DNA of 64,000 bases from positions 2,604,001-2,668,000 of the forward strand of contig JASSKH010000010.1 of the NCBI GenBank assembly GCA_031763025.1, in the 5' to 3' direction. The DNA is from Macrocystis pyrifera. Lineage: Eukaryota > Sar > Phaeophyceae > Laminariales > Laminariaceae. This document shows, one piece after another, positions 22,801-32,318 of the stretch. The stretch's first letter is position 1. Every line of letters starts with the position of its first letter. The position numbers and the translations under genes were made by a program. The notes under the pieces were generated by a model. The model was not told where the DNA came from, did no database searches, and saw only the letters and a list, made by a program, of their open reading frames with translations.

Positions 22801-25800
22801 CACTTAGTCCTGTCCTTCTTCTTGTGCAGCACTATGATCGTGGTGTCTTTCCACTCCTGCGGTACGCCCCTGCCCTGCCGTACGGCGATCACAATGGCGT
22901 GGAACTGTTCTAGTATACGGAGGTTACCAGCGCGATCTCCATCTAAGGCGAGTGTGAGCAGTTCGGCGGGAAGCTCATCGGGTCCAACAGCCTTTCGATT
23001 TGACATGCTAATAATGGGTTCCTCCATCTCAAAGATCGAAGGTAAATCATCGAGAGGTATTCACGGGGGTCATACCTTGAGCTCTTCGACGATACTCGGG
23101 TCGAGCGTTGGCGACTTGATTTCGAACAAAGAGCTGAACCACTGTGCCCACCGATCGCGAATGAGCCCCATGTCACGAAGCTAACTACCCTCTGCATCCT
23201 TGACTGCATCCTTGATGTATTGAGAGCTGCACGATGTCTTTCGTTCGAAATCCATCACCTTGAGATGCTTGTAGAAACCAAAGTGGTCGTCATCTTTGAT
23301 GCGTACCTCAAGGTGACTGACGAATTCTTCGAACAATCTCTGCATAGCCTCGATCCCCACGGGCTTTAGGCGTTTCCCGGCTGCTTTCGGGGACTTCCCG
23401 AGGTTGCTGTTGCTTGGATCCGCGCGCAATAGCTCTTTCGCGGCTGCCCTTTCTTGCCACGCCGCGAGCTTTTCCGCCTTGGTTTCCCCGCTAACACACC
23501 ACCCCGCAGGTCCTTACTGCGCTTTGCACGTGGCGCGATGTTAGCGGCTGTCGACAGTATCGCTTCAGCGAACACCATTGTCATACCATCCACATCCGTG
23601 CCAAAGGGTAGGGGTGTGAAGCTCTCGGTGAAGGCTCTCCGCAGTTGGGGGTTTGCCACCAGTTGTTGGAGGTCTATTGCCCGTCTGCCCTTGTTCTCTC
23701 GCTTGCGGCGGTTTGGGGCAAAGCGTCCAAGCAGCCGGATGTCTGTCTGCTGTGACCAGGTTGTGATCCGATTCAGGTTTCACTAGAGGAGGTCGACGCA
23801 CAGTAGCATTTTGTACGAGTCAGTCTATCTGGTTGCCGCGTGAGGATAAACTCCAGCGGTAGCGACCTTTCCCACGATTTGGACGTTGGAAGGTGTATGA
23901 GATTCCACGCTTGTGTGCGCTTAAAACCGTGTTGACAAGAGCAAGTTGGTTTTCTGCTGATAATGCCAGCAGACGCCGGCCGTTGTCATTCAGCGTACCC
24001 TGCCCGTATGCACCCAGCACCTTGTCATCGACGCAACCTTCCCCCCTTGCGCGCCAGTGCGAGCGTGAGCATCCATCATCACAAGCAGATGTTCTCCTTT
24101 AGGCACTTCAGTAACTGTGCTGCCTAGTGTGGCCCCAAACAATTATTTGACACGGACTGATTTGATGGCGTACGCAATCACAGAGGAAATCCCACTCGAT
24201 TTCTCCTTCAAGTGTAGTCGCGCCTTCATTAGTCGAGCACTGATGTACTCTACAGTCAGTCCACCCTTCTCGACATCCTGGAAGATCGACTCCTTGATGG
24301 CTATCCCTACTCCGTGTTGACCATTGGCCTCCGTACCACCTCCGCCAGCTCCACTGCAATACACAGTGAAACCCGCTGCTGTGAACCCACCCTGCTCATC
24401 CCGTCTCGTCTCCTGCAACCCACGAACATATCACGCTGGCTTTACCTGCAGGCCTGCATGATCTCCTCGACATGGCCAAGACCGTTCTTGCCGTTGCCGG
24501 CCAGAGTACGGACGTTGAACGTGCTCACGGTAGACTCGCCCTCTCGAGTCTTCAATCTAGCGACCCTTCGTACCACTAGAATAACTCGCCGCGTTTTTCG
24601 CCCCCTCCTTCTCTTTTTTCGAGCAGCTTTCAACCGTCTAACATGGTGTCTGCTCTGGTTATTCTTGCCTTGCTTCCAAAGGGTCGGGTGCAGCGCTCCC
24701 GACCCGCCACATCCGCCTCCATCTTGTCCCGCGGGTGGCTTTCTCGCGTGGGATCTCCTGCCGTTTTTACTCTCTGTACTGCGGACTCCACGCTTTCCTC
24801 GACGGAGCCCCGTCGTTGCCGCAGGCCTGAAAGGCCGCGGGGAACATAATCCACGATGATTGGGGTGCAGTCCCCACCAGCGTAACCACGCCAACGCACC
24901 ACGTGCAAGGCAGTACACAGACAAGGTCAGCGCCCTGCAAGAGGTACCAGGTACTGGTACCAGGTACCGGTACCAGGCAGGAGGTACAAGGTATCGGTAC
25001 CCTCCTCCGGTCGGATCGAGAAGGCCAAGGAGGAGGAGGAGGAAGAGGCAATATAAAGTACAGACTACTGACCCGGCTGATCAGGAAATTGGCTGGGTTG
25101 GTGGTGCAGTTGGGACATGGGCGGCGCGATGCCTCTGTTGGACCGAAAGCGAGAGAGAAAATAAACATATTTGCTGACGGGTGCGGAGGCTGAGCGCATC
25201 ACCCGCACCTGGTGCAAAACAGGACGCCTTCTCATTACGAAATCCCTATTGATAGGTTCCAAGTATGACCGGGCTGATCAACGGCTTGGCCGTAGGTATT
25301 GCAGTCGGTTGTCGGATTGCGTTCGGTGCGTCAGGCATGACTCAAGTTCGACCTGCGAACCTACCTTGTACATACAAACCAGGTACTTTATATTAGACCA
25401 ACTCTTATGGGCAAACTTTGAAAGGCTCTAAGAACTGGGTTTTTTTGCCGGAAACCCGCAAATTTCTAGGTGGGATGGTCAGAAACACGGGTAGACTCCT
25501 CAGGGTACTCCCCTTAGGTTTCGGAGAGCTTTCTTGAGCAGTTCTCCGTTCCTCCAGAGTCGTAGTTTGAGTGGTCGCCCATATTGCCAATTCTGAGGAC
25601 ATTATGATTTTTCATCATAAGGCTGTTTCTTAGCGGTTCGATTTCGAGCTTCAGATTTGTATTTTTCGATCTAAAAAATGAATGACCCTGCTTATGCAGT
25701 CCAAATATGCAAAATCCGACCGGATTTTTTTTTATTTGAGAATCCGATGACCCGACGGCCAAAATCCGACGACCTGGGTCATCAGATTTTCAAATCGAAA

Positions 25801-28800
25801 AATGGCATGTTCTCTAAATTCAAAATGTTATCCACCACAGCAAACAGCAGCAGAACGATCGATGAGTTGGATGGTGATACAGCTGTATAGCGACGTTGCT
25901 TCGCGCCCGACGCGCGGACGGCGCGTCCCTCCGTGGCCAGACTAGAGTCGGCTGGCGCGGGCTCGGGCCTAGAGACCAAGAGAAGCGCACTCGGCACGCG
26001 CCTCTCCGTGGATACGTACTCGTAGACTACACTGCAGCTGTACAGCAGCAGCAGCAGTCAGTCACGAAATGAAACACGAAATACCAAGATAGGTTGACTC
26101 TAGCGCACTCGCCACGTCTTTTCGCCACCAGACTAGAGGCAGTCAGCGTCGGCTCGGACGCTTGGGTCCTACGCGCAGGGCAGCGCACCCAGCGCGTCTC
26201 TTCGCGGCGCCAAACCACAAAAACAGCAGTTGGTCTCGGCGTTTGCTCGAATCTCTACACGCACAATAAATCTGATTTTTCCGCATAGGAAGACTCTTTC
26301 GATTTGTCAAGTTCGTATCTGCAAATGCCATCGGGTCAAAATCTGAAGCTCAAAAATCGAACCCCATAGGAAACTGCCTATAAATCTTCAAATATCCATT
26401 ATGTCTGGCCCCAAGTTTGACAAACAATCTTATTCCCGACCCTCAGAGAAAACTGATTGGCGGCGCAAAAAATCAAGCAAAAACTATGGAGAAACAGAAA
26501 CTGTTCATGAAAGCTCTCGGAAAATTCCGGAAGCATCCTGAGGAGTCTACCGGTGTGTTCGACTGCCCCGCCGAGAAAAACGCGTATTGTCGGCCCAAAA
26601 ACCCAGTGAGCCCAAAAATCCCGTTTTCAGATGGTCTTATTTTACCACAACACTATTACGGGGGTCCATAGTTAACAGGACCTATGGCATACATAAAAAC
26701 CTATACATTTAGGTATTTTTACTAACAATATTTGGTCCTGTTAACTATGGACCCCTGTAATATGTGTTTCAAAACTATGAATTTGCAATCGCTGATGGCC
26801 GTCTTCGCGATCTGTACCAATACTGCTGTAGCTCTTCCCCCATTGTGGATTACTATGTATTATTTTTGTACGCTGTATGTGCAGGAAGGTTCCGGCTTTG
26901 CTCTGCCGAGGCAGATCGCCACCGTCGCGGGAAGCTCGCGGGGGTCCCTTGTTTTGCGAGAGGCGACGCCCTGTGCGCGAGTTGACAGGGTTTGACGTAG
27001 AGGGTGGAACTGTTTGTGCAACTATTCGATTCGTAGGAGTGATACCACAGTAGCAGGATGGCAGCAGTAGTACATTTCACTGTTAATAGTGCTAACCGGG
27101 CTAGTGTGCAGGCACGATGGACAGAAAGTCCGAGCAGAGTCGGGAGAGTTGAGCGCCATCAGGTACGATGAGGAAACAGCGGACCGAGAGGTGGGCTTCA
27201 TCGCGAGAAAAACTGAAAACGGCTCGAACCATGGCCGAACTTACACATTTGGGAGTCCAAGTGTTGTTCGTGAATATTCACGGCCAGTGGAAAACACTTG
27301 AAGCGAACGAGAAATTGACACTGATCACGATACGTCGTTATACGTTAGCGAGCTTGTCATCATACCGTTCACGAGTCCGCCAAGCGCGTGAGACGCCCGA
27401 AATATATACCAGGTACCAAGTACGAATGATAACGGCAAGAAAACGTCAACAAATTATTCCGTTCTCACGGGACTGTCAGTAATTACCGCTCGCACCAGCC
27501 TGGAATTCCACCGCCTTCGCGAAACGTGTATATGAAATATGAAATGCTTAGACATTTATGTGAAATGCTTACAAAGATAAATGCGAGTACACCACGCTTC
27601 GCCGGGACACGTCGCGAGCACGGCCGAGGCCACCTCCGGCAGAGTTGGGACAGGCGAGCAAGGTGAGGCACACAAACACTTTTCGAGTTTTCACAGCTCA
27701 CCTCAATGTCATCGTACTCACGTATATCTATGAAGTCCAAAAGAGATTTTGACCCCCCCCCCCAAAAGACCGGCCTCCTATACTAGGTATGTTACAGCAG
27801 GACATTATGTGTTCGCTCTTTTGACTCGATCACCCGTATCCCGTTACCCGCCCACGACGCATGCATATCATCGGCCGCCTTGAATCTATATATGTAACAG
27901 GGAAGTGGGCCTGGGGGGCAAAAAATCAACAAGGTGCGAAACTGCGTTCAGCTGACCCCCACCGACCTACCGGCATTTCAGTCTCCTGCCAGGACTCTCG
28001 GGAACTGACGGCCAACCGTCACATCGCCAGAAAGCGCCTCAGCGAGAAGGTGAGCTGCACGCGTGCTGCCAGGCAAAACATGCCATTACCAGAGGCCTTA
28101 TTTGTTTCTTTGTAAGTGTCTGCCACATCTCCTGATGGGAGCCACGACATATTTTTCTTCCCTTTTTCCTTTTTTCTCTTTGATTTGTTGCCTTGTTTTT
28201 TTTTGCTTTTTTTTTTGCTTTTTCGTTTGTTTGTTTCCTTTTGCCATCTCTCTTTCATAGAATGTGTATGTCGTGCATGTCGTATCCAGTATGGAGAGAT
28301 GACATTGCGTTGTCTACTCTGCTTACTGCATAACAATGTAGTATCTTTGTGGCGTAGGTTTGTGATCACAGAACTTGTTACTCTCTAGGATTGAAGAATC
28401 GGCACGAACACTGGTTTTGCTGGATGTCGACGGGTAGAAATAACGGTTCAATGTGAAGAACACACACATCTTAATCAGAACCCACGATGGAGCCAAAAAC
28501 CATGTACTACTCTGTCTCTAGATATAGGGACCGTTTAAATTTAATATAATTATACAAACGGTCCTTATATTCCGGGACGGAGTGGTATCCTCTTGTGTTC
28601 GAACGCCATATTTTGTGCTGATTATTACATACGCCCACCCGCGATAGGAGATGAGTCTTTTGGGGCGCGTCAATCTCTTTGGGAGTTTCTATACTGGTTT
28701 TAGTGGGGGGAGCGGTCAGTCAAGGGGTGAAAACCGCGGTCCCATATTTGCTGGTGCTTTTTGACGCGCAAGGACGCGCACAAATGCTACGAGTCCGGCC

Positions 28801-30451
28801 GGAAATACGGTCCTCCTTTGGACTCTCGATGTCAACGTAAAACGGTGATTTTATTTCCGATCAGAGTGGCACGTGGGAGACCGGTCTTTTTGCGCACATC
28901 AAGGCCCAATTTGGCCTCACTACACTGGTTTTAGTGCAGGGCGGTCAGAGCGCGGTCTTCGTACTAATATAAATATTTGGTGACACGTGGCGTGCTTCCG
29001 TCTGCGCTGTTTGCTGTTTTGAAGAATCGTTGTTCTCTGGCACCATTTGGCGTCGCGATAGCGCTACCTACACACGTGGCCAACCGGCTACCCCCAAAAC
29101 ACCCTCTGGAGGGCAATATATCTTTTCCTCTTGAGGGCGCCCAAAAAGTGGGCGATACTATCGTGCGGTAATTTTTAGACCCACCACACCGACGTACTGA
29201 GTTGTCGGCCGCGCACCCTCTGGAGGCCGACGTCACAATAGGAAGCCCCAGGAAGCCCCTGGAGAACAGTATATATTTCCCTCTGGAGGGCGCCCAAAAT
29301 TCGGCGACTCTATCGTGCGGTAATTTTCAGACCCACCACATCGACGTACAGAACGTTCCGGCGCGCAGCCTGTGGAGGCCGACGGCATCTCCCAAAGCCC
29401 TCTCGAGGGTATGCGACCGTACCCGCTGGAGGGTGCCGAAAGAAGGGCGACCCTACAGTGCAGTCGAAAACGCACCCACCACACCGATATCCAGTGGGTT
29501 TGGACGGTAGACCGCCACAAAACGCGTGACAGTCAGAGACGCGCCTCCTGTATGTATAAATATGTGGCAACGGTAGCATTGTTGCTTTTAATATTTCTTT
29601 AAAATTATAAATCTACTCCATGTTTGCTCAATCCAACTGACCCTGTGTGGATATTTGTTTACACACGATGTCCTATGTCTGCCACTCCTTTAGAGACTAT
29701 ACTGCGCCATACAGACCCCAGTTGCGAGCATGTAACGTACAACATTGTACAGTATGCCGACCGTGCGGCTTGGTGCCCGCCTAACCTACCCCTCGCGCCT
29801 CCTTCTCCCTCCTCCCTGCTCAATGCATCTACGTGCATATGCTTCGGGGAAGCCTGTGCCTCTCTCTTTGACAAACTCTACTTCAATGCGCCACGACGAG
29901 GCAACAGCACAACAACTCCCCACTTGCCGTGGTTGAGCGAGTATCATACATCATTTACAAAATTTATCAACCGCGTTGTCTTCATCTTTCGCCCAACGAA
30001 CATTTGCAATGTAGGCAGGAGCCAGACACACAGATAGTGTGGATATTGAAATTCACAGCATCAACCGGCCAGAATACAAAATGAAGACGGTGTCATCGGT
30101 CGAACACAGGAGGGGGCATCACTTTGGCAACCTTTGCCAGCTAAACACGCGCTTTGAGCAACACACCCTGCGGGCACCGCAACCGAACAGAGATGGCGCA
30201 ACCAATACACATTACAGCAGACATCCCACCAAATACTCACACCTGCCACCATCGACCACGGGGAAACAGCGAATATAAACGCAATAAAATCGACAGAAAA
30301 CAGACATGCCCTGATGCTCTGATCCCCCCCCCGGCAATGTCTGCCTGGTCGGTGAAAACCCGACATGCTCCGTCCCGGCATTGTAGGAATGCTAGGGTCT
30401 ATGGTCATACGACTACGGCCATGCATGAGATCGAGTACATCATCTCTCCTA

Positions 30452-30508
<57 letters not shown>

Positions 30509-31109
30509 CAAATCAGAATCATATTAATCATCTACGACTGTTCAGGCACCAGCCGCCTCACCCCGTTTCCCCCTCCTTGTCGTCTATGCCTGAAGGGCCG
30601 TAACCAACACAAGAATAGTCCACTTCCATGGTAAGTTATCCCGCGAGTAGAGGTCTCTTCGACCAGGCCCGTTATCGTCGTCGCGACAGCCGTCTTGGCC
30701 ATAGCCCTCGCCATCGCTATACCGGTACTCATACGGCATACCCGGTATGTATTTAGTTGTTTTTTATTAAACCATGTTTTGGGGCTGTTCTTGCATCCCC
30801 TCTCCCCCCTCCCCTCAACGCCTGAAGTAGGTGGATTTCCATCTGATGGGCGACGAGAGCAAGACCGGCCGCCGTATCGCTAAACTTCGCAACAAGAAAA
30901 CTCGCTCCCAGCGCAAGTCGCGCCTCAAGCACCAAGGGAAAGCAGCAGCGCCGACCGGGGAGGCGTCGCCTGACGAGATTTCGTTGGCAGACGCCGAAGC
31001 GGAGGACTCGTCTGAAGATTTTTCTGACGATTTGTTTGAAGATTACGATGCCGGTAACAGCGGGGAATCTGACAGCGAGGACGACAAGCGAGGTGGAGCG
31101 GCGAGATAG
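19604..31109 (+). CDS. Organellar GGQ peptidyl-tRNA release factor-like protein (C12orf65/ICT1 type), three exons
   Basis: Exons 19604-19831, 27901-28049 and 30831-31109 join in phase 0 to a protein of about 218 residues. It has a basic, Ser-rich N-terminus typical of an organelle presequence, then the RF-1 domain with [11 protein letters not shown], in which GGQ is the peptidyl-tRNA hydrolysis loop. A Lys/Arg-rich tail follows ([20 protein letters not shown]), as in ribosome-rescue factors, and then an unusual acidic C-terminus ([15 protein letters not shown]). The codon-recognition domains of full class-I release factors are absent. It likely frees stalled mitochondrial or plastid ribosomes. 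Intron 1 (8.07 kb) holds an antisense LINE. Exon 2 needs one extra base to stay in frame. Confidence 0.85.
20300..21400. other. Intron of the release factor-like gene, nothing recognised
   Basis: A (GAT)n run lies at 20325-20340 and purine-rich AAGAAAG DNA at 20565-20660. A poly(G) run is at 21066-21077 and a poly(C) run at 21270-21281. No gene seen. Confidence 0.4.
21430..24650 (-). mobile_element. LINE-A non-LTR retrotransposon, near full length, degenerate, antisense in intron
   Basis: Minus-strand fragments in several frames follow LINE order. An APE-type endonuclease ([11 protein letters not shown] start near 24540, then SDHNLV near 23770) comes first. Reverse transcriptase ([11 protein letters not shown] near 23000, [27 protein letters not shown]) follows to about 22250. 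A C-terminal region with [15 protein letters not shown] ends near 21440. Frameshifts and stops make it inactive. The best frames are 22461-23027, 22303-22644, 24143-24418 and 21444-21734. Same family as 48004-50966. No target-site duplication found. Confidence 0.85.
22250..22268. repeat. Poly(C) run inside LINE-A
   Basis: About 15 C inside the reverse transcriptase 3' part; it contributes to the loss of frame. Confidence 0.8.
24930..25015. repeat. GGTACC/AGGTAC cluster
   Basis: GGTACCAGGTACTGGTACCA with variants. It is the densest cluster of the TACCAGGTA palindrome that recurs across the window. Confidence 0.75.
25395..25630 (+). repeat. Dispersed repeat family B
   Basis: Same orientation as 15312-15490, sharing GACCAACT-TTATGGG, GGTAGACTCCTCAGGGTACT and CGTTCCTCCAGAGTCGTAGT. 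Confidence 0.65.
26400..26645 (-). repeat. Dispersed repeat family B, inverse orientation
   Basis: Shares AAAGCTCTCGGAAAA, GCATCCTGAGGAGTCTACCG and CCCGCCGAGAAAA-CGCG with 16375-16650. A family A MITE begins 11 bases later. Confidence 0.65.
26656..26760. mobile_element. MITE family A copy with TA target site
   Basis: 105 bp. TTACGGGGGTCCATAGTTAA and TTAACTATGGACCCCTGTAA are inverted ends, flanked on both sides by TA. TA duplication suggests the Tc1/mariner or Stowaway type. Confidence 0.9.
26761..27900. other. Intron of the release factor-like gene, nothing recognised
   Basis: Short frames have no known motif. TACCAGGTACC-type motifs occur near 27410. Confidence 0.35.
27901..28049 (+). CDS. 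Release factor-like exon 2 (GGQ catalytic loop)
   Basis: A TATATATGTAACAG acceptor precedes [19 protein letters not shown]. After a run of five C (27956-27960) the homology continues one frame over as [20 protein letters not shown] and [10 protein letters not shown] before GTGAGC. The exon is 149 nt; 150 would keep one frame and agree in phase with both neighbours. Either the homopolymer is one base short in the assembly, or this copy is mutated. Confidence 0.8.
28110..28478 (+). mobile_element. LINE-A 3'-end fragment
   Basis: Resembles 50440-50895: a T-rich stretch, then TAGG-TGAAGAATC-GCACG-ACACTGG, TTGCTGGATGTCGACG and GTGAAGAACACACACA. Only the 3' untranslated part is present, as expected for a 5'-truncated insertion. 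Confidence 0.65.
28505..28587. mobile_element. Stowaway-like MITE, 83 bp
   Basis: Near-palindrome. Ends TACTACTCTGTCTC and GGGACGGAGTGGTA, with GGGACCGTTTAAATTT / AAACGGTCCTTATAT inside. The CTCCGTCC-type end recalls known Stowaway elements. Confidence 0.75.
28637..28745. repeat. MITE-like family E copy
   Basis: GATAGGAGATGAGTCTTTTGGGGCGCGTCAA ... ACTGGTTTTAGTG ... GCGGTCAGTCAAGGGG ... CCGCGGTCCCATA. Other copies at 28874-28975 and 31996-32112. Confidence 0.6.
28874..28975. repeat. MITE-like family E copy
   Basis: GAGACCGGTCTTTTTGCGC ... ACACTGGTTTTAGTG ... GCGGTCAG ... GCGGTCTTCGTA. Confidence 0.6.
29000..29515. repeat. Three-copy tandem repeat, unit roughly 150-190 bp
   Basis: Units share GTGCGGTAATTTT-AGACCC, CACCACA-CGACGTA, GCGCACCCTCTGGAGG and a CCCTCTGGAGGGC palindrome. 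Confidence 0.75.
29520..30330. other. Intron of the release factor-like gene, nothing recognised
   Basis: The plus-strand frame 29624-30037 is open and Pro/Ser-rich with no recognised motif. Confidence 0.3.
30333..30506 (+). mobile_element. SINE-like element, 5'-truncated, with 54-base poly(C) tail
   Basis: Starts at GGCAATGTCTGCCTGGTCGG and ends CGACTACGGCCATGCATGAG, ATCGAGTACATCATCTCTCC, then C from 30453 to 30506. Third copy of the 4174 and 10278 element, in opposite orientation, so the tail is C on its own sense strand. Confidence 0.75.
30831..31109 (+). CDS. Release factor-like exon 3 (basic tail, acidic C-terminus)
   Basis: Follows a CTGAAGTAG acceptor. [20 protein letters not shown] continues the RF-1 fold directly from LSEK of exon 2, then [12 protein letters not shown]. 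An acidic tail of about 40 residues ends at TAG 31107-31109. Homologues normally stop after the basic region, so the acidic extension is distinctive. Confidence 0.85.
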   Translation: MDFHLMGDESKTGRRIAKLRNKKTRSQRKSRLKHQGKAAAPTGEASPDEISLADAEAEDSSEDFSDDLFEDYDAGNSGESDSEDDKRGGAAR

Positions 31110-31995
31110 GTGCCGTTTCGGCTGGAGGGGTTCGGCCAGATGTGTGTGTGGGGCGTAAGTGGCTCTGTCGATAGCACGATCAATATCTCTTGATCGCGCA
31201 ACGAGTTCGACAACAATGATGGTGGTCACGTGGTGGCTGGCGCAAGCAACGTTTCGAGAGGTTTTTCTACTGGACCGCAGGTGGGCAGTGGCATTCTGCT
31301 GCGAGTACATGCTAATTTTTTTACGTTTTGGTGAGCAGTGGGATATGCTGGTGGTCGCAAAGCATGAGAGACAACAGGAAAAAAAACGGTCGAATCGGAT
31401 GTGGCCGCGCTGACGGACTTCAAGAATGGTAGAAAGGAAATAAGCTTTTCGATTGTTTCAGACTAAAGCATGGCCGAAACGCCAGGCAGTTGTATGAGCG
31501 GAGCACGAGTGGGAGGTCGCGCGGGCCATGAAAGGAGCCAGTTTTTTCTTTTTTCTTCACGCTTCCTTGTGGCTTTCTACATCCGTGCGCGCGGATACCG
31601 AGTCCGGGTCCGAGTAAAATGGCGCCCATTCGATAACGTGATGAAATACAAAGATTCTGGTAAAAGCAGCACCCCCGTTTTTGGATACAAACTACTTGGA
31701 ATTAGTGTGGGCTATTTTTTTTAATCTAGTACAAGGGCGTAGGAAACATACTTTGCGTGGAGCGTGAAACTTCGCGCGAAAAATTGGGATGCTGTTCACA
31801 GAAATATCTTCGTTTTTTATTTTTAACTTTTTCTCCTACCCCCCTGTCTTCCGCTTGCCTGTTGCGCTTTTCTTCCACAGCTCGTCCTCACCCTCGTCGT
31901 GGAGGTGGCGGGTACCTAGTATCCAAACTCACGAGTTCCTTTGGAAACGGAGATGAACAGCCGTGTTTTGACAGTTGCAGGGCAGCAATGATGCT
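31110..31995. other. Region downstream of the release factor-like gene
   Basis: The start should be its 3' untranslated region; no obvious AATAAA. A trace of MITE family C (TACAAACTACTTGGAATTAG) lies near 31686-31705. No gene recognised. Confidence 0.35.
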
Positions 31996-32112
31996 GCATA
32001 GGAGACCGGTCTTTTTTTGCGCGTCAAGACCTTTTGTTGCCATTTATATGCACCACTATTTATCGTTTTGGGGGCGGTCAGTCAAGGGGCCAAGCCGCGG
32101 TCTTCTATGTTA
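31996..32112. repeat. MITE-like family E copy
   Basis: Left end CATAGGAGACCGGTC and right end CCGCGGTCTTCTATG are inverted repeats of one another. Confidence 0.65.
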
Positions 32113-32318
32113 TGTTACAGGCCAGCACCTGCACGTAATTCATGTTATGCTTTTGATGTTTGCACCATCAGTTTTGACACGTAATAAATACGCCAATGAT
32201 TAGGGCGGGAGAGCGCATTCGGGGTGGTGGCTCGCTCAATACGGTGGGTGTTGCCCAAGCCGTTAGTACAGAAAAGCGTGCAGTTTTGATGCGTAGCCCT
32301 CGCACTAAGAATGCGACC

